From Cyprinodon diabolis (Eukaryota > Chordata > Actinopteri > Cyprinodontiformes > Cyprinodontidae): 64,000 bases of DNA. Below are positions 11,687-24,455 of this stretch, one piece after another. The translations under genes were made by a program, and so were the position numbers. The stretch spans positions 6,644,501 to 6,708,500 of the forward strand of contig CM060076.1 of NCBI GenBank assembly GCA_030533445.1, written 5' to 3'. How positions within the stretch are numbered: the stretch's first letter is position 1; the number at the start of each line of letters is the position of its first letter. Below the pieces are notes generated by a model. That model worked only from the letters and a program-made list of their open reading frames with translations. It was not told the DNA's origin and made no database searches.

Positions 11687-14138
11687 AAGATGGGGAATCG
11701 AGTGTTTTACAACATTCTACTTTCTGGCTTTTCCATCCCCATACACACCTGGAAAAGACTTACAGTCTAAACTTTTCCAGAAAACATGAAAACACTGTGG
11801 ATCGCTTTATTTGATAAAGCGAGGTGGTGGAAACTTCTTAGAGTTTTTTTTCCAATTAAATAAGATGGCATCATACATTAAATGTAAAGTTTCAAAGGAT
11901 CCTGTTCCACCACATCCCAGAGGTGCTCTATTGATTAGTCGAGTTCACCAAGTCCAGATGAATGTAATTGGCTAATTTAAATATCCATGTTGACAAACTT
12001 ATAAGCTACCCAAAAAAGTAGCATATAAGTCAATATATCCTTTTTTAATCACTGTACAATCAATGAAAATATAACATGTTAATTATTTTCGGATGTATCT
12101 CTTGCTTGTGAGAACCACCGCTATAGATGAGACTTGGAGAATTTAGACTTAACTTGTTTGTTTTGTTTCCTCAAAAACCAATGATTAGTTAAAATGGATA
12201 TTAAGTTTGGTCATGAGGATCTAATTTCTCTAAAGTTTGTTATCCGAATCCATCAGTTTAAGTCTAAGAAGTCTTTACATTCTGGGCTACGTTTACCTTT
12301 ATTTTCCTTGTGCCTTCTGACATTTTAATTTACAACAATCTGGCGTTTTCAATGGGTAACACCACTTCCTGTGATTCTGTGAGGTTTGACCTGCAGACTG
12401 TGATTTATAACAAAAAATTGTAGCTGAAAATAAAGGTTTGTTTAATGTTTTTTTTTTTTTTAAGTTTTTTAAATTTTACTATGACTTTACTTCCTCTTTT
12501 TAAAACCAATATAGACGCCTTGTGTTTCCCTCTGGAGTCGACGTAAACAGCGAGGATCTTCTCCCACAGCGATTCAGATTTAAGGTAACTGGTGCAGAAC
12601 TTGGCTCCACCTTCCCATGTGGGATTCCCCAGTAAACCACTTGCCATGCCGAATTCTGTTTCTTTAACTTTAAATTGCTTTGAAAAGTATTTGAACCCAA
12701 ACTGGTTGCAGCTGCTACTTAGCCTCAGTTTTTTTCTCATTTCTCATCTAAAGCCTAAAGATCAGAGCAGAGAGACTGACTGGGCTGCTACAGTGCGTGT
12801 GCGTCACCCGCACCGCTAACAAGCCAACTGGAGAATAGTGTTTCACTCCCAGTGCATTGTGGGTGGGCAGGTTTGCATCTCCGCCTGGAAAAATAGATGA
12901 GCTCACTCTACGCCAAACATACAGAACACACAAAAGCTGGAGGAAGGTCAACAAACATAAAGGTGCACAAAGACAAAGCAAACAGCTGAAGGAAACTGTG
13001 GGGAAACACTCGGTTTCAGACAGACCTGCTTTCAGACCCGTTTGGGACTAAAGCTATAAACTAAAACCAGCACAGTTTGAAACATTAACAACAAAAAGGC
13101 AAATCTATAAATATATGACACCTAAAATCATTAATCAGCCTTTTTTATATAGTTTCTACCACCTTCTTTAAAGATCTGTTAAATAAAAATAAGAAGCATA
13201 TTTAAATGATGAATGTTAACACTGCTTTCAGCTGATATGAGTCACTTTTTATTATACCGTATCGTTCCAACAGGAAAGAAAGGGCTGTAAATATAACCTT
13301 TGTAAATGTCCATTATAGGAAATCTTATGCTCAATTTAATACCTTTTTACTTCTGTTCTAACAGTTTTTAAAGCCAATATGACTGTGACTTTTTATCTAA
13401 GTATTAAAATATTGTAGTGGGTAAATATTGTTAAGTTCACAATTGAAATAAATTACCAAATGTTTAAAATTAAAGGATACTTCTTTTTAACTGATTTATA
13501 AAAACAATTATAGGTTATTTAAACCTAATTCAAGACAAAGGGGATTTTATTGTCATCTATAAGAAGAGAACATTCGTTCGTCAGAAAAATGAACAGAAAA
13601 CATTTACAGAAATATGCAGCTAAAGGAATTCAACATTTAATCAAAGAGTAATTCTAATAAATAAAGTCTAAATTCCTGAAATAATGGACTTTTCTTCTTT
13701 TTTTTTTTTTTGCCAGAACTGATCTTCAACCAAATTCTAAAACTGTACTATCCTTTGTAAAAACTTAAAGCATTTTTTTTATGTCATTTTTTGATTTTTT
13801 TTTTGGGGTCTCCTACAAGCTGAACTAAGCTTTGTTATCCTGATCAGACAATGTTAACATTTCAACCACTAGTATTTATGTCTGTCTCACATAATTGAGC
13901 GGATTGTACACACTGATCCACACCCACGTTTCTGGATTCATCATCAAGTTACCTCTTCCTACGCTTCCCATAAGAAAATGCCTTTATTTCCCAGAATGCA
14001 AAGGCTACGTCAAACAAATTTGCCTTCACGATTAACAAAAACATAAGAATGAGGTCTAGTTGGGAAAAAGAGAGCAGCTGAGACAGAGAAGTTCACATGA
14101 CTGCCTGCTCTGAGCCGCGTGTCGCTGCCAGATATCAC
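11687..14138. other. Intron stretch without recognised genes
   Basis: Part of the E13-E14 intron. A minus-strand frame near 12405-12740 is open for 111 residues but looks random, with low-complexity ends and no motif that I recognise. Confidence 0.5.
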
Positions 14139-14146
14139 CTCTGGAG

Positions 14147-15468
14147 CAGTGGCGGCTGGTGAAAAATATTTTTGGTGGGGCTGATATAGCCTAGTGTATG
14201 TCTCCAACTAATCCGGAATAAGGATTCAAATAAACAATTGGAAAATACATACAATTTAACAGTAATGATTTAATTTACTATAAAATAAGAGTGACAGTGA
14301 CGATTTGGGTCACTGTGACGGGGTTCTTTGTCCTCCAAGAATCCAGGCTCAGTCGGGTTACCGGTGTTGGTGATTTATTGTGCTCAAAAACTCAAAACAG
14401 GGTGCAAAAGAAACTAAACATGTACAAGATACTCTGGGCCTCAGCCTCCCTCCAGTTACTAATAATGTAACAAAGAAACAGAAAACAGAAATGGCCGCTC
14501 TTCTTCCCACAGCCCTCATTAAATAGTTTAAGCCCCTACAGGCTCTCTTATTTCTGATTTCTTCTCATAAATCAGTTTTGTTCATATATTACCTCCACAA
14601 ACGATGTACAAAAACAAATAATTTTTACAACTTAATTCTTTTACACAGATTCATTGACTTATTCAGTTACACCAAACTGGGTTTGAACCCAGCAAAGACG
14701 CCGCCAGACTGAAGATGATAAGTCCCCGTAGCATAAACACGTACACACACACACACACACACACACGGCTAACCCCACTGAAATATTAAGTGTGCACCCT
14801 CAATACGCCAGCAGGTAACCAGGAACAGCTTGTGTGTTTTAAGTTAATGGAGCTACTGGGCTCAGCGCGAGTGAATTGGTCCTCACAAAGACAGTATAAC
14901 AGGAATGTGTGTGTGGCACGCAAAGTTTTAAGCGACGAGGTGGATTCGTCGCAGTCACAATAATCATGACATGAAATTTTCCTACCCTACAACATGGATG
15001 TTCTTCTGGCAAACAGGTAGATAAATAAGGATCTCACTGAATTTGGTGGAAGCTGCATCTCGCTCGTTACGTTCGCCATCATCCCTCTAATTGTCTGCAC
15101 CTGCGCTTGGGTGCAGATACCTGTTAAAGCGCAGTATTTTCAGCGCCCCAAGACCATAAAGTTCTGAGACGCTGATTGGCCATTAAATTCACCTAGCAAT
15201 AGTACATGATTGACAGATTCTCTGCAAATGTGGGGCTGTCTGATCACAGCCCCCAGAACAGAGACGGTAGGAGTCTGTCTGTGGAAATCCACAAATTAAT
15301 GACAGTAGATAGGGAAATGTAGTTTATATCATTTGTTTTGCTTATAGGTACACACTCTAGAGAGTAAAACTGACATTTATGAGTTAATTTCTAAAAATAT
15401 ATTTTACGTTTCTCCTTCTTATCAGGGAGGGCGGTGCCCCAGCACCCCCTATGGGCCGCCCGACCCTG
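14147..15468. mobile_element. Putative hAT-like element with CAGTGGCGGC end
   Basis: The left end CAGTGGCGGCTGG and right end CGGCGGGC-like sequence are loosely complementary. The flanking 8-mers CTCTGGAG (14139-14146) and CTTTGGAG (15469-15476) agree at seven of eight bases. Inside is an AC microsatellite (14740-14766) and sequence that I cannot assign. No transposase frame. Confidence 0.45.
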
Positions 15469-15938
15469 CTTTGGAGCCTTTTCAGCTCGTTGACACTTTT
15501 ATAACGGTTCAGTATGAGTGATGGGAGGGAGGGAAGCATATTCCCAGCGCAGTCAGACGCCACATAGAGATATAAAAAGGTAGCTTTGTGAGCACCTTGT
15601 ACAGTCGGCATAGACTGCGCTGACGTTGGCAGACATGTCAACGAGAGCAGTGAGCTGTTCATTTGGAGCATTCAAGGTCTATTGTTAGAGCATGAACTGA
15701 CAGGAAAGTTTTTAAGGCACACTGTTTTACCACTTAATTACACACACACACACTGACTGATGTCTATGTCATCGCTGACTCAGGTCCAAAAATAGCACAT
15801 ATAGGCTTAAAGCATGTATTTTTTAGGAGAAAGCTTTTTCACAAAAACAAAGTTTTTAACTGGGCACTCAGATGTGTTTGATTTTGTCAGATGCAATGAT
15901 TTCTTTGTTACGGTTTGTATTTTTGCTGATTTTATTAA

Positions 15939-16716
15939 CCTTTTAAAGCCTAAATAAAACAAAAATCCTAAATATTTTAAAAGTTAAATTAGAACATTTA
16001 TTTGCATCTATTTTAATACATTAGGCATTTCTGTGTAATCTTTTATACCTTTTCTCTTCACTACATGCATCTCATCGTGTACAGCTTGTTTTAAACTTGA
16101 CAGAAAAGATTGAAGCGCAGGCGGTTCCGCACAGAAAACATCCTGGGATTTATAGGGATGTAAATAATAATCGTTTTGTATCCATGCATCGATCCAATAG
16201 CCAACGATCTGATGCATCGATACGTCCGCAAGAGAATCGATTCATTTTGATATTTAATTTTTTGAGGTTTTAATAGGAATAGATGGAGTCAACTTTTCTA
16301 CTTCTGTTATTTGCTGTTGTTTCTCAAAAAAATGCATAACGATATTACAGCTTTCATTGATTTATTTCAAATTTGAAACATTGTCTAGCCTGTAAGGTGT
16401 AAAAAAAAAAAAAAAAAAAAGAACCAATTAATCGAATCGTATCGCGGTATATTCTTGTGTATCAAAAATAACCCTTAGTGATTTAGCAGATAAATATGAC
16501 CACCATCAAAGGATTGTGTAAAAACTCAATGAGAAAAATGACTGTCACTCTCAAACTGCATGAAGAGGCTTTGATAAAGTTGTAAACGACTGATTTTCCC
16601 TGCGTCAAGCATAATGAACCCTTAAGTCAGAGTTTTCAAGAACAAAAATATCACACTGGTGATACAGAAGTCTGAAAATCTCATGTATCAAATATGATAC
16701 ACTTGGCTTTAAAGGG
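15939..16716. mobile_element. TTAA-flanked MITE, interrupted
   Basis: TTAA flanks both ends (15935-15938 and 16717-16720). The left end CCTTTTAAAGCC pairs with the right GGCTTTAAAGGG. A CAAATATGATAC motif lies near the right end, as in the copy at 1546. TTAA target sites suggest a piggyBac-like mobiliser, which is inference. A hAT fragment is nested inside. Confidence 0.7.
16153..16468 (+). mobile_element. hAT-like element, same family, deleted copy nested in a TTAA element
   Basis: The sequence begins TAGGGATGTAAATAATAATC and follows the family, then jumps over most of the interior and resumes at the block before the A-run. The right terminus (ATTTACACCCCTA) is missing. It interrupts the TTAA-flanked element at 15939-16716. 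Confidence 0.75.
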
Positions 16717-16847
16717 TTAAATACCTTTTATAACTTGCAGACACCGTTTACTAACATTTACACTTCAGTCAGGTCAGATTGAAAGAGACTAAAATAAAGG
16801 TTCAATAGTTTCCAGCTATTGAGCGACAGGCCGGCGGAGATGCTCAC

Positions 16848-16915
16848 AGTTTTCTCTAAAGTCGATGCTGGCTGGAAGAGTCAGCTCTGTCCTGTCTGCT
16901 GAAAGGTCCTGGGAC
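16848..16915 (-). CDS. afdn: afadin exon E13: segment just before DIL
   Basis: The exon encodes SQDLSADRTELTLPASID and FREN. The LTLPASIDFREN block matches LILPASIEFRES of mammalian afadin and fixes the frame. The acceptor is CAACAG and the donor is AACT|GTGAGC, leaving one base of a serine codon that E14 completes. A 7.6-kb intron rich in transposons follows. Confidence 0.92.
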
Positions 16916-16993
16916 CTGTTGAGGAGAGAAGACAACACCGTGGGAAGACTGGCAGAGAAAATGGCTGGATGAAGTCAGAAGAAGTTGTCTGAC

Positions 16994-17064
16994 CTGCTGT
17001 CCTGCTGCTCTCCTCTGATCATGGGTTTAACCAGGCCTCTCTCCATCTCCAGTTTTCCTGAGCT
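16994..17064 (-). CDS. afdn: afadin exon E12: FHA-DIL linker
   Basis: The exon encodes SSGKLEMERGLVKPMIRG and EQQDSR. The ERGxVKPMIRxEQQ block identifies it. The acceptor is TTTGCAG and the donor leaves two bases of an arginine codon (CAG|GTCAGA). It is only 71 bases and lies 78 bases from E13, so the pair is spliced across a very short intron. Confidence 0.92.
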
Positions 17065-17229
17065 CTGCAAATGACAAAACAAACAAATTAAGAAAGTTTT
17101 CACTTAAACGGAACAGAAATCCCCCTTTTTAAAAAGCAATTAGAATAAAGAAATGAAGACATTTAATTTCTTTATTCTGACTAGAATAATACTGTCTCTT
17201 AGATGTCCTCTTTCTGTGTGCTCCTTTCT

Positions 17230-17406
17230 ATGCACCTCTGAAAGGCTTTTAATGTCCTGCAGCGCTGCACCACAACAGCACTTTTAATTGTATTTGTATG
17301 TTTTATATGTGTTATGTATTGTTTTATGGCTCTATTGTAAAGCACTTTGGGTACCATTTGGATATTGTAATGGGCTATACAAATAAACTTGATTGATTGA
17401 TTGATT
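17230..17406 (+). repeat. LINE/SINE 3' tail, L2-like
   Basis: The segment AAAGCACTTTGGGTACC, then GGGCTATACAAATAAACTTG followed by TGATTGATTGAT, is the typical 3' tail of fish L2/CR1-type non-LTR elements and SINEs that share it. It lies in the E11-E12 intron. Confidence 0.65.
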
Positions 17407-18096
17407 TAAAAGACATTTAACACAAAAACCCACACAAATCTGCTTATAAATACACACATAAAACATTATTGGAGTTTAGTTTTTACTGTATTCAGTCATT
17501 TCAACCTTTACGCTATAGTAATAGAAATGGCACTGCTTTTAGAAAGGAATTTGGGTAGATTTTTGTCAATCCTGAGGAAATTAGTATTATTAAAATATTT
17601 CCATGCTGGTAACATAAATAAATTATTTTGCAAGTTTAGGTGTTTGTGTTTTATTTTATTTTTGTTTTGTTGATTGCAAGCATTAATTTGTTGTTCATCA
17701 GTGATTGTAAAAAGTGTAGTCTGCCAATGTCCTATTCCTCTTTATTTAAATTTCAGCTTGTTTTTGTTTTGTTTTTTAATAATTATGAGTATCGATTGAG
17801 TAAAACTGCATCACACAAAATTTCTGCATCATAAACATGCAACTTTTCCCCTTTCATTGGTGAATCAGTCACTTAAATCAATAGCTTATTATATAGAAAC
17901 TTCAGTTATGCTAAATTAACCGTACCTTAAAATAAATAAACAATAAACAGAACCAATAATCCCCTCTTCTCCACACTTCTACGAGTACTTCACATCCTAT
18001 TTAAAAAAAAAAATAATACAAATACAAAAAGCCACAGCCTAAATGTACAGATTCCTTCAGGGCAGCATTGAGGATAAAAGCCAGCAGGTTGGTCAC

Positions 18097-18166
18097 CTTG
18101 CTTGTTGAAAGAGCCCCTCCACTGTGGACGTCTCCGCGGAGGTCGAAGGTGGCCTCTGGTACGCTG
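18097..18166 (-). CDS. afdn: afadin exon E11: linker after FHA
   Basis: The exon encodes SVPEATFDLRGDVHSGGA and LSTSK. It matches the ETTFDLGGDIHSGTALPTSK segment of mammalian afadin. I chose the first of two tandem CAG acceptors (CTGCAG|CAG), because it gives the same number of residues as mammals. The second would drop one serine, so a NAGNAG choice is possible. It ends in frame at AAG|GTGACC. Confidence 0.92.
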
Positions 18167-21109
18167 CTGCAGATGACACACAAACAGTCAGCAGTTTAAA
18201 CGTTTGACTTTTCCTCGCTGAAAACAAAACGAGGTCAGATTTAATCCAGTAGCCACATTTACTAATCTAACTCATCCTCTGGAAGAAGAGAGCCACAGCT
18301 AAGAGGCTGGATGACGACTCCTTTATATATAAACTCAGAAACATAAACATAATGCTGTAATTAAGAAGAAGAAAAACACGGCAGGTGTCCAGAAGTGCAG
18401 TCCAGCTGGCCCACTGTGTGTTTGTCCTCTACTGACAGCAGCAGCAGTTAGGTTCAACACAGCAGAACATTCCACTCTTATTGACAGTCAGAATAACCAG
18501 CAGGCGGCTAAAACTAGGTTACACCAATCGCAGCATCACAACCATAAACAATCCATTTATCTACCAGCTTTTAACCTTCACAAGAATATGTAGGTCTGCC
18601 AGGAACTTTGCATCCTTTGGCTGTAATGTAATAATTTAGCTTTTCCGTTTCTAAAAAAGAATAAACTTATTAAAAAAACTATAATACAGTTTAAAAACAG
18701 GTTTAGATTTGGAGGGGATTTTAACTATATCCACTAATACTTAAATGAACCTCCATTATCAAGCTTAAACATCTTTTCTAACTCTGGACTGATATCTGAC
18801 TGCTGAATCTGTGAAGTTTATATAAACATACCCAACTTATGAGAATAGTGAATCAAACTTTCCATCCAGGTCAAGATAAAGCCCATTCTAGGAGATTAGG
18901 GTCAAATTCCCCAAAAAACATAGGAAATTAAATAATTGCGCCATAATGTTCTCCTAATTCTAAATGAAATTGGTTCGGATGGTAAGAAACAGCCATAGCT
19001 CATCATGCTAGAACCTAATTTAAACCGTCAGCAGTGAAGCAAGTTTCACGTCCAAATTGGCTCAAAGTTTTCTTCAGAAAAACTTCACTTAAAAAAAAAA
19101 AAAAATAACAATCAGTCCAGATGGATATTGAGGTATTCCGGTGGTTTTGAAAGGTGAGGCGTTAGAATCCAAGAGTTGTGTGAGCATGGTGCTGGCAGCA
19201 TTATGCTGTGCATCTACAGTATAACGCTGCAATTATCTAATGCAAAAAAAAGAAAAACCTGTTAAATTTTTTATTTTATTTTACTTTGAATCATCAGTTA
19301 TAGTTGATAGGAAAAGTACGCATCTTTTCCAATTGACCCATATGTATGCTCCGTGCTCCGTTCTCACCAAGTCCACACTTTGCTGTGTTCTTCTCAAGAA
19401 CATACTTGGTGAGGACACGAGTCTGTACTCGCATTCTTGTGAACAGAAACGGCAGAAAACAAAAGGAGAGTAGATGAGCAAGAGGGCGCCACTTACTGGC
19501 CGGGAGGACTTAACTTGTAGCCATGACTTTTAAATGAGAAAATGCACAATCATCTTATTCTTTATTTTTTAACTTTGCGCTTTTTTTTTACAGTTGAATA
19601 AGCTGATAAAATAATTTTGAGAAATTTAGAAAAATATATAGCTTTATATGTTATGATCAAGTACTCTTGATGTAAACATATCAAAAGGTGCAGAACCGTG
19701 TATTTTGTGCATCATTACATAAACTGTCCGTACCCAAGCTAGTACGGGAATAATGCGATGAAGTTAACTTGCTTAGGGAGAGGGATACATAAATGTTCAA
19801 GTAAGGTCAAATTTAATACAGCATCCATGAGGGAGTCAATCTGCTCTTCTGATCAGTATTCTGTTTAAACACTAAATGTATGATGCTGTTTAGATTGGAT
19901 AAAACTGAACACCCTGTTGTTTCTGCTTTTAATGAACCAAATAAAAAAATTTTACAAGTAAAAAGAATAAAGACCTAAAACTATTTCAAGACTGTTGCAG
20001 TCTTATGCAGACATATGTTAATCATTGGATAAAAGCAACCGTCCAAACGTCGCTCCAGACGTCTGGGATCTTTTAACGCTCCGATCTCTCACCGATTGAA
20101 GCTAAATGCCGCAGCTGACAGTCAGGCATCAGTCGGGAAGCAGCAGATTAAAGGTCCCAACACCTCTTCACTACACGGCCGTCTGAGCAGCTGCCAAAAC
20201 CCAGCGCCAAATGCCTCACGTCCCTAAAAAATCTGCCAGATTGAGGCAGTAATCAGACTTAACATCTCAACAAGACTCTTGTTGGACTGAAGAAGGTATC
20301 TGTGAAAGTTTGGACGGCGGCCCAGAAAACCACAGGGATCCACATCCACTACTTCACACACTGCAGACGGGCTCAGGCTGCAGAGAAACTACAGCTGCTG
20401 CTGAAACATATGATATCTCAGACAGCCAAGTAAAAACTCAACAACTACTGAAGACCTTTAGAGTTTTGGTCACAGTATAACGGGTCTGATTAGAATTAAA
20501 AGTGAATCTCAGATGAAATGATAATCTGGGCTGCTGTTATGTAATTTTTTTAGTTATAGTTCGAAGATTGAGTTTCTTCTTGCGCACATTCAAAGATTAC
20601 ACTTTCTGCAAAAATCAGAATCTCATTGTTGCACTGCACCACAACTTAAAAAAATATATCCAAATCTTAGCTTTGAACAATCATTTTTTTATGCAATTTC
20701 AGGAGAAAAAAAACAACCAAATGATGTTTACGTTGGACTTTGAGGGTTAAAAGTTTCCATTTCTGGTTGGAACATAAGCTGAGATCTTTAAATCTTTATT
20801 TCATGTCTCTGGTTTTTCTCTCATATCACATCTGCTACAGAGTGTTGCCATGCGGCATCAAAGGAGATGAATCTGAGCAGAAAATATCCAGAAACGTCAA
20901 CTTGTAGCAACCTTAGCAGACCTTATGTCCAGATTGCTGCAATATATATGATATAGAAACCCTTCCAAGAAACCCATTCGATCTACAGAGCTTCTGAAAA
21001 TAGATCTTCTAGCTTGCGACTATGCTAATTTAAGAAAATTAAAACCTATCTTAAAGGTTTGTAGAAATTTTTATTTTTAGAGCCAAAAGGTGTGAATGTT
21101 GCTCTGAAC
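18167..21109. other. E10-E11 intron, first part, no recognised genes
   Basis: AT-rich with no exon-like signal. A locally self-complementary region around 19330-19450 (TTCTCACCAAGT and CTTGGTGAGGA) suggests an old MITE, but its ends are unclear. Confidence 0.45.
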
Positions 21110-21510
21110 CGGAGGTCTTCAACAGGGTGTCCATTACTTTTTTTTGTTTTTTTTATATTCCCCTTTGCAATTTTTTTCCATTAATTGAAATGTCTTTAAA
21201 TACACAATAAAATGAATTCAACACACTGTAGTAAACAGATGAATGGAGGCAGAAGACGTCTTTCAGTCATCAATGCACACATTCAGCGACACACAGGAGC
21301 TCCTTCAAGCTGGACACCGTTTCATTCACAACACCTGTCCCATCAACCAGGAATCAGAAATACTTTAATAATCCCAGAGCGAAAATACTTTCATTACATT
21401 ACTCCATCTGTAATATAGTGACTATAGGACCAGTTTGATAGAACACAATTTCATACAATATATATCATTAGGGGGTCCCCGCTCCATCTCGCCATCAGTT
21501 TCCACCATAA
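21110..21510 (-). repeat. Interspersed repeat, minus copy
   Basis: This segment is the reverse complement of 26640-27090 over most of its length. Shared blocks include the GTCTTCAACAGGG end, the ACACACTGTAGTAAACAGAT block and the GGGGTCCCCGCTCCATCT end. Both lie in afadin introns, in opposite orientation. Family unknown; an MITE or SINE-like composite is possible. Confidence 0.65.
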
Positions 21511-22728
21511 ATGCAATTAAATATCAAAAGGTTTGCCATAAAGAGTCTACAAGCAAAAAGAGAAGCTTTTCCTCAGCATTAAACCAAAAACAACAGAAGC
21601 TACCAGGTGAGGAAACCTGTACAGATACGCAGGTCTTTGTTATGTAGCACATATTTTATTTAATCATGTGTGACGTGGAAAGGCGAGGCAGCAACAGGGA
21701 AGGATGTTGCAGGAATGTGTATTTGCCTATTGCAAAATTATGCAGCCATAATATGTAGATAAAAGACATGGAGATAAAGGATGTTTTCTAAAGCACAGTC
21801 AACAGTGTTCCATGTGGCGATTAGAACTCCAGGACGTGATTAGACAAGCAGTTGATAGCAGCCTTAAAAACATGCAGGGGAAAATTAAAGCAGTTTTAAT
21901 TTCCTTTCATTACTAAAACTAAGAAATGGGAATCCAGCAGGTTCTAGTTTCAGCTCAGTTTACATACTGATTAGTTCTTCCTCCCTGCCTGTGAAGGCTG
22001 ATGGAAATCACCTGATGGGAAGTTTTTGCTGGAGTGTAAACATGAACTCAACACTCAGGCTGGGAGGAACTCAACTCTGCCCACTTTTAAATATATAGTG
22101 AGCAAAGTCACTCTTTAACTAAACACTAAAACAAAACATTCTAATTAGGAGAAAAGTTTTGATCTTTATCCAACAATGGAGCCAATTCTGGATTCATAAA
22201 GGTATATCTTAAGCTAAACATCTTAGAAGCCCCAAAAGACAAGAGCTGAACTACATTTTATGGAATCCAGCCTGGATTTAACTAGAATTATGGAGAAATG
22301 AAGGTCACTTACGCTCCGTCTGCTCTTCTCCAACTGCTACCTGCTGCTGAAGCCCTTTAAAAGCTATAAAACAAATATTTCCAAGCCAGTCCTCATATTT
22401 AACTTTCTCACACACTAGTTTCTCCTCTCATCTACTGTGCTCTCTGTGTTATAGTGAAAGTGCAGCGAGCGGGAGGCCCCACCCAACACCATGCTGATCA
22501 GATTAGAGGGCAGCGTGTTGCCATAACCCTAGACCTTTGCTCTTCCTCTCCTCTCATTTCCTCCATCCAGCCTAACCAAGCACCGCCTCCTCCTCCTCGC
22601 TTTTCATCTAACCTCTTTTTCTCCACCCACCATCTACGACACCCTAATCATATATTTTAAAAGAGCAAGCGGGAAAAAGAGAAAGAGTAAAGATGACAGG
22701 AGACGGAGCCGCTCTCCTCCTCCCTCAC

Positions 22729-22979
22729 CCAGATTTGTGTCGGGTCCTCATGGCGGCGTTTGGATCCCTCTTCCCTCCCTGGTCGAACATCGGATCGACA
22801 AATTTAAAGACGTGCGCTGAGCCGAACTGGAGGGTGCATCCAGAGCGGAGGACCGTGGTCTCTGTGACCCGCTGCCCGTCCACGAAGGTGTCGGCGTCGG
22901 GGCCGTGCGGCGTCACGGTCACCATGCCTTCGCTGTGCATCAGGTTGCAGTGGTGGGGCAGGATTCCCGGACCGAGGAG
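22729..22979 (-). CDS. afdn: afadin exon E10: FHA domain
   Basis: This is the largest internal exon seen here. It encodes LLGPGILPHHCNLMHSEG, then MVTVTPHGPDADTFVDGQ, RVTETTVLRSGCTLQFG and SAHVFKFVDP, then a linker ending RHKSG. The IxPHHC, VTVTP and VxGQ...L.SG blocks are typical FHA strands and loops. FHA domains bind phosphothreonine in many proteins; for afadin the ligand is less clear. The acceptor is CCTGCAG and the donor is GG|GTGAGG. The exon is much more GC-rich than the flanking introns. Confidence 0.97.
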
Positions 22980-23571
22980 CTGCAGGCAAACAGAAAGAAC
23001 AGAAGCACTAAACTCACTTTGCATCAGCTGGAAGAATCAGCCTGAAGCTGTGAAGTAATTCAATCAGATGGACCAGTTGAGCAGAACCACCTGAAGAAGA
23101 AACCAGTCGTAGGGCCGTTTCATATTTATCAACAGACTCATCATATAGTTACTTTTTTGGTTTTTATTTTCTATTAACTTTTTCTTTAGACATTTTCTTA
23201 AAAATTTTAATTTAAAAAAACAAAACGCTAGTTTGTCTTGAGCATTTCTTTTTTTAAATATCAAAGCAAAAATTATGCACGTGGCATAAAATGCATTAAA
23301 AAAAAAATCCAAAAAGATAATTGAGGGCTGGAGGTTATCGTTCATTAAAATGTTTAAAGTTGATATTTGAAAATATCCTCCTAACTTTATATTTAGTATG
23401 AATCTACTGTATGAATGAAGACTGCCAGCAGAATATCCATCTGTATTGGTGCTGGTTAGAGGGTGCAAAAAGCAACTTTTTAACTGAAAAAAAAAGGTCT
23501 GAGAATTTTTGGGGAAATAAAACCTAAACAAAATTTGATAAAGTAGAAAAGCGTATATTAAAGGCAGAGAT

Positions 23572-24455
23572 TAGGGGTGTAAATAATAATCGTTTTGTAT
23601 CGATGCATCGATCCAACAGCCGACGATCCGATGCATTGATACGTCCGCAAGAGAATCGATTCATGTTTTTTTTTCCTCCGGTCTATTTTTATCCATTTGC
23701 TCCTGGGCATAATTCTCCCTCCCTTGCTGCGGTGGCGCTAAACCTATTTCGCCCTCCTACCTCGCTTCCTGGTTATACTCTTACAGCAGTGTGTTGCAGT
23801 GAGCTTGACAGACATTTTTGATTTATGTTCAATATTGAAGCGTGGTCTGCGCTACACACTGTGGGTCTAGATACGTCCGAGTTTAGTCCGACGACGGAGG
23901 GACATGAGGGCCAAAAAGAGCAGAGATCCAGGTGGAAAAAGGGTCCCAGCGTTCTCGTGCACCTCGCTCTTCTAGCGGGTCAAACTTCATGAGTTGTTTT
24001 CCGCAATTTCGGTCATAAAAACAGAATAAGCCGGCCTCCTGTCTGCGGCACTGTTTGCGGTCAGCTACAATTTGGGAGAGGAGCAGTGGAGCGTCTGTGG
24101 AGGGGGCGGGGACGTCTGGAGGTATTGCATTGCACTCGTTGCACTGATTATGTGCAGTATTTTTGCAGTATTTTTTGATGCAAAGCCTTACAGAATCTAT
24201 AACGTATTATTTGCTGTTGTTTCTCCCGAAAAATGCATAACGATATTACAGCTTTCATTGATTTATTTCACATTTGAAACATTGTTTAACCTGTAAGGTG
24301 TAATATAAAAAGAAGAAAAGAAAAAAAACAAGAACCAATTAATCGAATCGAAATTGTATCGTGGTGTATTCTTGAGTATACAAAATAATCGAATCGTTGG
24401 GTCAGGAAATCGATACTGAATCGAATCGCCATGATGGATGTGATTTACACCCCTA
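23572..24455 (+). mobile_element. hAT-like non-autonomous element, same family, copy 2
   Basis: This copy is collinear with that at 4799, with the same ends and interior. The 8-mer GCAGAGAT is found on the left (23564-23571) and again at 24458-24465, two bases past the expected end. It lies in the E9-E10 intron in the same orientation as copy 1. Confidence 0.85.

Noticed and set aside
12405..12740. 111-residue minus-strand frame
   Set aside because: No domain or similarity seen, lysine-rich low-complexity end, and no splice signals fitting afadin phases.
22693..23058. 121-residue plus-strand frame
   Set aside because: It is the antisense shadow of the FHA exon E10, whose minus-strand translation is clearly afadin.
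23064..23531. 155-residue minus-strand frame
   Set aside because: Phe/Lys/Asn-rich reading of AT-rich intron with no motif; long by chance in low-complexity DNA.
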